Part shown: piece after piece, positions 11,338 through 20,100 of the stretch | Numbering within the stretch: position 1 is the stretch's first letter | Layout: every line of letters starts with the position of its first letter | Source of the DNA: Vicinamibacterales bacterium | Lineage (GTDB): Bacteria > Acidobacteriota > Vicinamibacteria > Vicinamibacterales > 2-12-FULL-66-21 | Assembly: GCA_035699745.1 (NCBI GenBank) | Contig: DASSPH010000005.1 | Coordinates: forward strand, 58,483-122,482 | Length of the DNA: 64,000 nucleotides | Reading direction: 5' to 3' | Translations under genes and position numbers: made by a program | The notes under the pieces: generated by a model | Seen by the model: only the letters and a program-made list of their open reading frames with translations | What the model was told of the DNA's origin: nothing | Databases searched by the model: none

Positions 11338-11862
11338 ATGATGCGCCGCATGGCGTTCGCCGCGATCGCGTCACTCTGTCTGGGCGCCGTGATGACCCTC
11401 GGCGACTGGCTGTGGGCGGCGCTGCAGATCCGGCACCGCGTCGTCTACGGGCTTCTGCACGGCGCGCTCATGTGTCTCTGCCTCGGGATCGCCGTGGGCG
11501 TGCGGGCAGGAAAGCCGGCGCCGGCGGCCCTGGCGGGACCGATCATCGGCGTGCTGGCGGCGGCCTCGTTCTACGCCCTCGCGCCGGCGATGGGGTGGAA
11601 CGCGATGTTCCCGGCCTGGATGCTGCTGTGGATCCTGTTCGCGCTGCTGCAGCACCGGCTCGCGAAGAAGGAAGCAATCGCGGCGGCGGTCGTGCGCGGC
11701 GGCGCCGCGGCGCTGGCATCAGGCGCGGCGTTCTACGCCATCTCCGGGATCTGGATCAACGACTCGCACACGAACCCGAACCTGATCCGGCATTTCTTCG
11801 CGTGGACTGTCGCGTTCCTGCCGGGCTTCGCCGCGCTGTTCTGGACCTCCCGCCGCGCGTGA
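11338..11862 (+). CDS. Small integral membrane protein of unknown function
   Basis: About 174 residues with five or six hydrophobic helices (residues about 5-25, 35-52, 60-80, 85-100, 115-135 and 150-168) joined by very short loops; one periplasmic-type loop reads [11 protein letters not shown]. The family is not recognised. Three in-frame starts are possible (11338, 11341 and 11350). A TACAAT hexamer ends directly before the first one, which would suit a leaderless transcript starting at 11341 or 11350. It is divergent from the X6 sigma gene with only 21 bases between, and 13 bases upstream of the flavin oxidoreductase on the same strand. Confidence 0.72.
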   Translation: MMRRMAFAAIASLCLGAVMTLGDWLWAALQIRHRVVYGLLHGALMCLCLGIAVGVRAGKPAPAALAGPIIGVLAAASFYALAPAMGWNAMFPAWMLLWILFALLQHRLAKKEAIAAAVVRGGAAALASGAAFYAISGIWINDSHTNPNLIRHFFAWTVAFLPGFAALFWTSRRA

Positions 11863-11875
11863 CACGATAGAGGGG

Positions 11876-12856
11876 ATGGTTCCCCTCTCGATCCTCGATC
11901 TCGCGCCCATCACGCAGGGCGGCGACGCCGCCGCGGCGCTCCGGCATTCGCTCGATCTGGCCCGCCACGCCGAGCGCTGGGGGTATCGCCGCTTCTGGGT
12001 CGCCGAGCATCACAACATGCCCGGCATTGCCAGCGCCGCGACCGCGGTGGTGATCGCGCACGTCGCGCAGGGGACCTCCACGATTCGCGTCGGCGCCGGC
12101 GGCATCATGCTTCCAAATCACGCGCCGCTCATCGTCGCCGAACAGTTCGGGACGCTGGAGTCCCTGTTTCCCGGACGCATCGATCTCGGCCTCGGCCGCG
12201 CGCCAGGCACCGATCAGACGACGGCGATGGCGCTCCGCCGGACGCTCGCCAGCAACCCCGATCTGTTTCCGCAGGACGTCCTGGAGCTGATGGCGTACTT
12301 CCATCCCGACGATGGGCAGCGTGTGCGGGCGGTGCCGGGCGCCGGGTTGCACGTGCCGATCTACATCCTGGGATCGAGCCTGTTCGGCGCGCAGGTGGCG
12401 GCGGCGTTCGGGCTGCCGTTCGCGTTCGCGTCGCACTTCGCCGCGCAGCAGATGCTCCCGGCGGTGCGCATCTATCGGGAACGGTTCAAGCCGTCGGAGG
12501 ACTGGCCGCGCCCGTACGTGATGCTCGGGATCAACATCATCGCGGCGGAGACGGACGGCGAGGCGCGGCTGCTCGCGACATCCGGGCGGAAGTCATTCGC
12601 CAGCCTGCGCGCCGGCACGCCGATCCCGCTGCCGCCGCCCGATCCCGAGTGGGAGAAGGATGTGGTGCCGTTCGATGCGGCGTCGCTCGAGACGCTGCAG
12701 GCCGTCTCGTTCGTGGGCGGGCCCGGGACCGTCAGGGAGGGGCTGGATGCGTTCGTGGCTCGGACGCAGCCGGACGAACTGATCGTGGTGTCGCACGTCT
12801 ACGACCACGCCGCCCGGCTGCGGTCGTACCGGCTGGCCGCGCATCTGGCAGTGTAA
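11876..12856 (+). CDS. LLM-class flavin-dependent oxidoreductase
   Basis: Luciferase-like TIM-barrel enzyme of 326 residues. Diagnostic segments: [15 protein letters not shown] at the N-terminus, [19 protein letters not shown] near residue 38-55, [23 protein letters not shown] near 75-97 and [14 protein letters not shown] near 101-114. These place it in the MsnO8-like LLM subfamily, which use reduced flavin (FMN or F420) to oxidise organic substrates. The substrate is unknown. The length is normal for the group and it looks intact. It is separated by about 110 bases from the sigma gene that opens the large central block. Confidence 0.94.
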   Translation: MVPLSILDLAPITQGGDAAAALRHSLDLARHAERWGYRRFWVAEHHNMPGIASAATAVVIAHVAQGTSTIRVGAGGIMLPNHAPLIVAEQFGTLESLFPGRIDLGLGRAPGTDQTTAMALRRTLASNPDLFPQDVLELMAYFHPDDGQRVRAVPGAGLHVPIYILGSSLFGAQVAAAFGLPFAFASHFAAQQMLPAVRIYRERFKPSEDWPRPYVMLGINIIAAETDGEARLLATSGRKSFASLRAGTPIPLPPPDPEWEKDVVPFDAASLETLQAVSFVGGPGTVREGLDAFVARTQPDELIVVSHVYDHAARLRSYRLAAHLAV

Positions 12857-12875
12857 GTCACTGGCCGCACGCCAC

Positions 12876-12904
12876 TTGGGTGGCTTCCGGGGAGGTCGTA
12901 TACA
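12876..12904 (+). promoter_or_regulatory. Candidate housekeeping-type promoter for the sigma/anti-sigma/CHAT operon
   Basis: TTGGGT at 12876-12881 and TATACA at 12899-12904 are separated by 17 bases, a good spacing for a vegetative promoter. This is the only AT-rich patch in the gap between the flavin oxidoreductase and the ECF sigma gene. Transcription would begin near 12911, leaving a leader of about 55 bases. Many ECF genes are instead autoregulated, and I cannot exclude an overlapping ECF promoter. Confidence 0.4.
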
Positions 12905-12965
12905 ATCAGGCCGCCAAAACTCCCCTGGTCTTTTCTTCCGTTTCCACCGCTCGTTCGTAAGCTGA

Positions 12966-13433
12966 ATGTCGGACTTCGAGTCGCTTTACCGTCTGCACGT
13001 CAACGCGGTGTTCCGCTTTGCCGTGCGGTGTGTTGGCCGGCGCGATCTGGCCGAGGAGCTGACGAGCGATGCGTTTCTGGCCCTCCATCAGCACCTCGAT
13101 TCGATAGATGTGACGCAACTTCCGAGCTGGTTGTTCACCGTCGTGCGGAACCGGGCGACGGATCACTGGCGGAAGCAGGCGCGCGAGCAGGAGTATCTGG
13201 CGGCTCAGGACGGGTTTTCGGTTCCGGCGCCATCGGATCAGGAGACGGTCGAGACGTGGGTGTCGCGCAATCCGGCACTGAAGCCGATCCACCGGCTCTG
13301 CATCGTTCTGCGGTACGTGCACGGCATGACGCGCGAAGAGATCGGCCGCAAGGCCGGTCTGACTGAGAACCAGGTCAAGGGGCACCTGCAGTACGCGCTG
13401 ACGCTGCTGCGACGCGAGATGGAGAAGACCTGA
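12966..13433 (+). CDS. ECF RNA polymerase sigma factor
   Basis: Short sigma-70 family protein of 155 residues. Region 2 runs from about residue 3 to 65 (FESLYRLHVNAVFRFAVRCV; SWLFTVVRNRATDHWRKQ), and region 4 from about 103 to 150 (LCIVLRYVHGMTREEIGRKA, then GLTENQVKGHLQYALTLLRR). It has no extra C-terminal domain. The stop overlaps the start of the next gene, an anti-sigma-like membrane protein, by one base, the usual ECF/anti-sigma arrangement. It is a different type from the X6 sigma factor at 10732. It is likely to control the large surface-protein block downstream, but no matching promoter was demonstrated. Confidence 0.93.
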   Translation: MSDFESLYRLHVNAVFRFAVRCVGRRDLAEELTSDAFLALHQHLDSIDVTQLPSWLFTVVRNRATDHWRKQAREQEYLAAQDGFSVPAPSDQETVETWVSRNPALKPIHRLCIVLRYVHGMTREEIGRKAGLTENQVKGHLQYALTLLRREMEKT

Positions 13434-14299
13434 TGACGGCACCGGCTCGGCCCAGGGACTTCAGCCCGGACGAACGCGCTTTCATCGAGGCTGAGGAGCA
13501 TCGCGCTCTCGGAGCGATTCACGTGACACGCTGTCCGGACCCCGCACTGCTTCCCGCCGCCGCGATGGGCGCGCTGCCCGGCGATCTCGCCGCCCGCGTC
13601 GCCGCGCACGTCCGCGGCTGCGCCATCTGCCGCCAGCTGCAATCCGATCTCCTCGCCGTCGACGTCGAGATGGACGCGCTCGAAGACGCGCGGATCCGGC
13701 GGCGGATCCGCCGGGCGCGCCGCGCCCCGGTCTGGCGCGCGGCGGCCATCGCCGCGTCGGTGACGATTGCGGTGAGTGGGGCGCTCCTCGGCGCGCGTGC
13801 GTTCGATGCCGGGGCGCTGCCATCCGCGCCGGCGATCGCGCGCGCGGCCGTGCCGCCGCCGTCGGTCCGGATCCTCGCGGCGGGCAAGCTGGAGCCGCGG
13901 CTCGACGCGTCGCTGCTCACGTGGCGCGGGGGAGAGAACGATTTCGCGATCGCGCTGGCGAGTGCGTTGAAGCCGTATACGGCGAACGATTTCAAGGCGG
14001 CCAGCGGCGCGCTGGAGCGGTTGGGCGCGCGCTATCCCGATCGTCCGGAGCCGCCGCTGTACCTCGGCATCTGCCGTCTGCTGATGGATCGCCCGGTGGA
14101 GGCGGAGAAAGCGCTGCGGCGCGCCGCCTCGATGCCCGGCGCCCATGTCGAGGATGCGCGGTGGTATCTCGCGGTCGCGACGTATCAGAACGGCCGCCGA
14201 TCCGAGTCGCGGCAGCTCCTGGCCGACATGTGCCGGGCGAACGGCGCGCGCGGCGCCGAGGCGTGCCTCGCGCGCGACCAGGCGGGAGAGCAACGATGA
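13433..14299 (+). CDS. Membrane-anchored anti-sigma-like protein with TPR-like periplasmic part
   Basis: Protein of 288 residues. The cytoplasmic N-terminus carries a zinc-finger-like HVRGCAICRQ motif (H-x3-C-x2-C) near residues 58-67, the signature of zinc-binding anti-sigma factors. A single membrane helix follows near 101-121 (AAAIAASVTIAVSGALLGAR). The outer part, from about 160, has helical TPR-like pairs (YPDRPEPPLYLGICRLLMDR, PVEAEKALRRAASMPG). The expected role is to hold the ECF sigma factor inactive until released by a signal or proteolysis. The gene is coupled on both sides: one base of overlap with the sigma gene and four bases (ATGA) with the CHAT gene. The assignment rests on this context and the metal-binding motif. 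Confidence 0.86.
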   Translation: MTAPARPRDFSPDERAFIEAEEHRALGAIHVTRCPDPALLPAAAMGALPGDLAARVAAHVRGCAICRQLQSDLLAVDVEMDALEDARIRRRIRRARRAPVWRAAAIAASVTIAVSGALLGARAFDAGALPSAPAIARAAVPPPSVRILAAGKLEPRLDASLLTWRGGENDFAIALASALKPYTANDFKAASGALERLGARYPDRPEPPLYLGICRLLMDRPVEAEKALRRAASMPGAHVEDARWYLAVATYQNGRRSESRQLLADMCRANGARGAEACLARDQAGEQR

Positions 14300-17013
14300 T
14301 GCGCGCGCTGCTCCCCCTGGTCGTGTTCGTCCTGATGCCGATCTCCGGCGCGGCCCGCATGCACGCGCAGGAATCCACGGCGGCGCGAACGCTGCTCGCG
14401 CAGGTGGACGCCCTGCGCAAGGAGAAAAAAGAGGCCGAAGCGCTCGAGACCGCCGATCGTGCGATGGCCCTCGCGGCGGAGATGACGGACCGCGTCACCG
14501 AGGTGGATGCCGCGGTCAAGGCCGGGCGGATCCTGTACTCGATGGGGCGCTACGCGGACTCGCAGCAGCGCTACGAGCGGGCGCGCGCGACGGTGGCGGC
14601 GCTGAACGATCGCGGACGTGAAGCCGGCGTGCTGCACGGCCTCGGCAATGCCGCCTGGGGCCTGGGCCGCCGGGCCGAGGCGCGCACGTTCTACGGCGAG
14701 GCAATCGCGCTGTACCGCGCCGCCGGCATGACGCGCGAGGCGCTGCGTTCGACGCACGGTCTGCTGCTGCTGCTCGACGATCCGGAGGAGCACCAGCGGC
14801 TGACGGCCGCCGCGATCAGCGAAGCGATCGCCACGAAGGACGTCGACGCCGAAGGACTGCTGCGCCAGGTCGCCGGCGACGAAGCGCTCAACCGCGGACG
14901 CTACGCCGATGCCTACCAGCAGTTCCAGCGCGCGCGGGAGATCGCCGAATCGCTCGGCGATCGCCGCCAGCTCGCGCTGGTGCAGACCAGCGCCGGACGG
15001 CTCTACCGCGCGCACGGCGAATTCGATCGCGCGATCGAGTTGTATCAGGCGGCGCTCGCCACGCAGGAGGAAATCGGCGACACCTACGGCCGCGTCCAGT
15101 CGCTGAACGCCATCGGTTCGACGCTGGCGCGGCAGGCGCGGCTGACCGAGGCGCTGGGCTACTACAACCGGGCGACCGAGCTCGCGGCTCCCCTGAAGTC
15201 GCCGCGCATCGATCGCTTCCTGCTCGGCGCGCGCGCCGGGGTGCTGAGCTCCATGGGACAGCACGCGCAGGCGCTGCCGCTCCTGTTCGGCGCGATCGAG
15301 GGAGAAGAGTCGTCCTACATCCGCGCCCTGCGGCGCCGTTCCATCGCCTCCACCTACCTGCACCTGGGCGACGCGGCGGCGGCGCTCGATCAGGTCGAGA
15401 AAGAGATCACCGCGACCCGCGAGGCCAGGTACCTGGACGAGCTGCCGCGCGCGCTGATCCTGCGGGCGCAGATCCACGAAACCCTCGGCGACATCGACGG
15501 CGCGCTGTCGGATGCGCGCGAGGCCGCGGCGCTGATCGAAGACATGCGGCGCGATCTCGTGCCGAGCGATTACATGAAGCGGGGATTCGCCGAGTGGAAC
15601 CAGCTGGTCTACGGCGTCAACGTCGCCATCGCCGCGCGCCGCGGCGACACCAACGCCGCGTTCATGGCGGCCGAGCAGGGCAGGGCCCGCGCCTTTCTCG
15701 ATCTGCTCGCCGTGCGCAACGAGCTGCGGAAGGCGCGCACCGCCGTCAGCGCGGCGCCGGCGGCGCCGGGTGCGCCGTCCGCACGGCCGGCGGCGCTGCC
15801 GGCCCGCGATCGCGCCGACAGTCCGATGGCCGCCGTCACGCCGTCGATGGAGCGGCTCGCGGCAACCGCGGCGCGTCTTCGCTCGACGATCCTCTCGTAC
15901 TGGGTCGGCGACACCGCGACCTTCCTGTGGGTGATGACGCCCGACGGCCAGGTGCGCGTCCGCCGCATCAACGTCGATCGCAGCGAGCTCGAGCGGCTCG
16001 TCGCGCAGACGCTGCCCGACGCGGTGATGCCGGAGCCCCGCCCCGCGGCGTCGACGATCGCGACCCGCGGGCCGGCGCTCGAACTGCCCGCCGCGCCGCT
16101 CGCCGCGCTGCGGCGGCTGCACACGCTGCTGATCGAACCGGCGGCCGACATCCTCCCCGCCTCCGGCCGCGTCACCGTCGTGCCGCACGGTCCGCTGTTC
16201 AGGCTGTCGTTCGCCGCGCTGACCGACAAGCGCGGCAAGTACTTCATCGAGCGGTTTGCGGTGCATTACGTGCCGTCGCTGGCGGTGCTCGAGTTCACGG
16301 CGCAGGCCTCGTCGCGCCAGCGCCGCAGCGGCTATCTCATCGTCGCCGATCCGTCGCCGATGCCGTCGGTCATGGACGCGATCGACGGGCGGCCGCGGCC
16401 GCTGTCGAAGCTCCCGGGCTCGCTGCGTGAAGCGCGGGCGATCGCGGCGCTGCTGCCGCCGCAGGAGACGACGCTGCTCGAGGGCGGCCGCGCCGGCGAG
16501 GCCGAGGTCGCCGCGGCGCTGCGCGGCAAGCGCGTGCTGCACCTGGCGACGCACGGGATCATTCGCGACAGCGAGCCGCTCGCCTCGTTCATCGCCGTCG
16601 GCGAGTCGGGGCGCGATGCCGCGCACGACGGCCGGTTGACCGCCGAAGAACTCTACGACGTCGACATCGACAGCGACCTGGTGGTGCTCAGCGCCTGCCG
16701 CAGCGCCGACGGCGAGGTGAGCGGCGACGGCGTCTTCGGCCTGACGCGCGCCCTGCTGTCGGGCGGCGCGCCGTCGGTGATCGCCTCGGCGTGGGCCGCG
16801 GCCGACGAACCGACCGCGGAGCTGATGCCGGATTTCTACAAGGCGTGGCTGCGCACCGGCGCGACGGTCGAGAGCCTCCGCCAGGCGCAGCTCTCCCTCA
16901 TTCGAAAGCTCCGCACCGGCCGCGTGCAGGCGCACACACCGCTGGGTCGTATTACGTTGCGCGAGCATCCTTTGTTCTGGGCCGGGTTCATGTTGATCGG
17001 CGAGCCGCAGTAA
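14296..17013 (+). CDS. Exported TPR-CHAT caspase-like protease
   Basis: Protein of 905 residues with a signal peptide (MMRALLPLVVFVLMPISGAA, cleaved near MHAQ), so it should act outside the cytoplasm. Residues about 30-440 are consecutive tetratricopeptide repeats (YADAYQQFQRAREIAESLGD, FDRAIELYQAALATQEEIGD). Residues about 590-905 are a CHAT domain with the caspase dyad intact: H753 in HLATHG and C801 in VLSACRSADG, plus the closing FWAGFMLIGEPQ. CHAT proteins cleave specific partner proteins. The start overlaps the anti-sigma stop by four bases and a GGGAGAG site precedes it. Co-translation with a sigma/anti-sigma pair makes the anti-sigma protein, or the giant surface proteins downstream, the leading candidate substrates; that is inference. 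Confidence 0.94.
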   Translation: MMRALLPLVVFVLMPISGAARMHAQESTAARTLLAQVDALRKEKKEAEALETADRAMALAAEMTDRVTEVDAAVKAGRILYSMGRYADSQQRYERARATVAALNDRGREAGVLHGLGNAAWGLGRRAEARTFYGEAIALYRAAGMTREALRSTHGLLLLLDDPEEHQRLTAAAISEAIATKDVDAEGLLRQVAGDEALNRGRYADAYQQFQRAREIAESLGDRRQLALVQTSAGRLYRAHGEFDRAIELYQAALATQEEIGDTYGRVQSLNAIGSTLARQARLTEALGYYNRATELAAPLKSPRIDRFLLGARAGVLSSMGQHAQALPLLFGAIEGEESSYIRALRRRSIASTYLHLGDAAAALDQVEKEITATREARYLDELPRALILRAQIHETLGDIDGALSDAREAAALIEDMRRDLVPSDYMKRGFAEWNQLVYGVNVAIAARRGDTNAAFMAAEQGRARAFLDLLAVRNELRKARTAVSAAPAAPGAPSARPAALPARDRADSPMAAVTPSMERLAATAARLRSTILSYWVGDTATFLWVMTPDGQVRVRRINVDRSELERLVAQTLPDAVMPEPRPAASTIATRGPALELPAAPLAALRRLHTLLIEPAADILPASGRVTVVPHGPLFRLSFAALTDKRGKYFIERFAVHYVPSLAVLEFTAQASSRQRRSGYLIVADPSPMPSVMDAIDGRPRPLSKLPGSLREARAIAALLPPQETTLLEGGRAGEAEVAAALRGKRVLHLATHGIIRDSEPLASFIAVGESGRDAAHDGRLTAEELYDVDIDSDLVVLSACRSADGEVSGDGVFGLTRALLSGGAPSVIASAWAAADEPTAELMPDFYKAWLRTGATVESLRQAQLSLIRKLRTGRVQAHTPLGRITLREHPLFWAGFMLIGEPQ

Positions 17014-17116
17014 AACCTCTCACGCCGCGATCGCGGTTCTTCCGTTCCGCCGGTTCGTCCGTATTCGTTGTGGCTGCGTCGCGTGATGGCGCCGCCTCAC
17101 AACGACAGGACGAACT

Positions 17117-20100
17117 TTGCAGTCTACCGGCTTCATCTTCCGTCTCCGCCGCGGCGCCGTGCTCGCGCTCGCCGCGATCCTGTTCGCCGCCGCGCGTGCC
17201 GATGCGGCAGGCGCGACGGTGTTTGGTCCGCGCACGTTCACGCGCGCCACCGGCACGCCGGTGGTGGAGCGCGTCTCCTTCCCCGCCCCGCCCGGCAGCT
17301 ACATCGTCCGCATCGAATCGATCGGTACGGCGAGCGCGGTAGTGGCGGTCAACGGGCAGGACATCGCGATCCCCTCGCAGTTCACCCCGTCGGTGAAGCT
17401 GCTGCTGCGGCCGGTGACGCTCGTCGCGGACAACACCCTGTCGGTCGAACTGGCCAGCGAGCCGGGAAGCCGGCTGCGCATCTCGATCGTGAAGGACGAA
17501 TCGCAGCAGCCGAAGATCGTCGCCGCGATCTCGCCGCTGCCGAATGCCGCCGGATGGAGCCGGGCGGACACGACGGTCAGCTTCACGTGTACCGCTGCCG
17601 CCCCGTATCCGGGCACGCCGCCGCCGGCGATCGCATCGTGCACCGCACCGGTGAAGCTCACGACCGAAGGGGCGCGTCAGGCGATCAGCGGGACCGCCAT
17701 CGACTCGCGCGGCAACACGGTCACCATCACCGTCACGCTGAACCTCGACAAGACAGCGCCGTCGATTGCGCCCGCGATTGCCCCCGCCCCCAATACCGCC
17801 GGGTGGCACCAGACAGCGCCGACCGTGTCGTTCGCCTGCGGCGACACGCTCTCCGGTCTCGCGTCATGTACGCCGCCCCAGGTCGTGAGCCAGGACGGCG
17901 CCGGCATCGTCATTCCCGGCAAGGCGGTCGACATTGCCGGCAACGAAGCGATCAACGCGGCGACGCTGAACGTCGATCGCATTCCGCCGACCATCGCGGC
18001 GCAGTTGAGCGCCCCCGTTCCTCCGGGCGGCTGGTTCAACGCCCCGGTCACGATCACGTTCGTCTGCGCCGACACCGGATCCGGCGCGGCGGACTGCCCG
18101 CCCGCGGTCACGGTGTCCACCGACGCGGTGAATCGCGCGATCGCCGGAACGGTCGCCGACCGCGCGGGGAACGCAGCCTCGGTGACGCAGATCGTCAACG
18201 TCGACGTGACCGCGCCGCAGCTCGTGGCCCGGGTGCAGCCCGCCGCCGGGCCGGGCGGCTGGCATCGCGGCGACGTCACCGTCACCTTCGAGTGCACCGA
18301 CGCGGCCTCGGGCGTGCTCGACTGCCCGCAGCCGCGAACCATCGCGGCCGAAGGGAAGGAGCAGTCCGTTTCCGCCGACGTGCGCGACAAGGCGGGGAAC
18401 ACGGGCACCGCGTCCGTTCTCGTCAGCATCGATCGATCGAAGCCGTCGATCGCGGCGTCGATCGAGCCGGCCGCGAACGCCGACGGCTGGCACAACGCAC
18501 CCGTCACCGTCACCTTCACGTGCGGCGATGCGCTCGCCGGAATCGCCACGTGTCCGAGCCCGATCACCGTCACGGCTGATGGGGCCGGGCAGACCATCAG
18601 TGGCACCGCCGTCGACAACGCCGGCAACAGCGAGACCGCGGCCGTGACGCTGAACGTGGATCTGACGCCGCCGTCGATCGCCGGCACCGCGACGGCCGCC
18701 GGCGTGAGCAATGGCGATGTCACCGTGCACTTCGAGTGCAGCGATACCGGATCGGGCATCGCCCTGTGTCCGCCGGATCAGATCGTCACGACCGAAGGAA
18801 TGAACCAGACGATCGTCGGCACGGCCCGTGACAAGGCCGGCAACACCGCCGTCGCGACGGTGGTCGTCAGCCTCGACCGAACCAAGCCGGGCATCGCCGC
18901 GGCGACCGCGCCCGCCGCGAACGCCCACGGCTGGCACAAGACGGACGTGGACATCACGTTCACGTGCAGCGACAGCGGATCCGGCGTCGCGCAGTGTCCG
19001 GCGCCGGTGCACGTCGATACCGAGGGGGCGGGACAGGCGTTCTCGGGTCAGGCCAGAGACAACGCCGGCAACGCCGCCTCGGTGACGACGACGATCAACG
19101 TGGACAAGACCGCGCCGTCGATCGTGGCGGCCGCCTCGGCGACGGGGTGGACGAGCGGCGACGTCACGGTCACGTTCACCTGCTCGGACGCGCTGTCGGG
19201 GATCGCCGGATGTCCGGATCCGGTCGTCGTCTCGTCGGGCGGCGCGCGCGAGATCTCGGGCACGGCGATCGACAAGGCCGGCAACCTCGCGTCCGCCAGC
19301 GTGCAGGTGATGATCGATCGGACGGCGCCGTCAGTGGTGGCGGCCCCGGATCGCGCCGCGAACGCGAACGGTTGGTACAACGCGCCGGTCACCGTCGGTT
19401 TCACCTGTAACGATGCCGAGTCGGGGGTCGCCAGCTGTCCGGCACCGGTTCAGCTGACCGCAGAAGGCGCGGCCGTGGATGCCGGCGGCACCGCGGCCGA
19501 TCATGCCGGCAACCAGGCGGCCGCCTCTCTGGTGCTGCGGATCGATCGCACCGCGCCCACGATCCAGGCGGTGACCAGCCCCGCTCCCAATCACACCGTC
19601 GTCGTGACGTTCACCTGCGATGACGGGCTGTCGGGGATCGACGTCTGTCCTGCGCCGCAGACGGTCTCCGGCGACGGCGCCCACAAGGTGCACGCCGAAA
19701 CGATCGATCGCGCCGGCAATCAGGCCGCGATCGACGTGGACGTCGCCATCGACGTCGTCCCGCCGGTGGTTGCGGCGGCCGCGACGCCGCCGGCAAACGC
19801 TGCCGGCTGGCACCGCACGCCGGTCACCGTCACGTTCCAGTGCAGCGACGCCGGATCGGGCGTCGCCGAGTGTCCGGCGCCGCGGCTCGTGGACAGCGAC
19901 GGCGCCGGGCAGATCGTGAGCGGCACCGCGGCCGACAAGTCCGGCAACACCGCGACCGCGTCGCTGACGATCAATCTCGATCGCGGCGCGCCGGCGCTCT
20001 CCGTCTCGAGCCCCGCCGACGGAGCGATCGTTGCCGTTGCCGCGCAGCGGATCACCGGCAGTGCTATCGACACGCTGTCGGGTCTGCAGTCGATCACGTG

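Noticed and set aside
12966..17013. Type III-E CRISPR-associated TPR-CHAT protease
   Set aside because: No CRISPR array, Cas7-11-like gene or Csx30/31-like gene is visible, and the CHAT protein has a signal peptide. Only the analogy is kept as a finding.
17021..17040. Palindrome CCGCGATCGCGG after the CHAT gene as an intrinsic terminator
   Set aside because: The palindrome has no loop and is followed by only a short mixed pyrimidine run, so it is not a convincing terminator.
17510..19995. Repetitive DNA as a CRISPR or satellite array
   Set aside because: The repeats are coding, of about 210-230 bases, with synonymous differences between units; they are protein-domain repeats.
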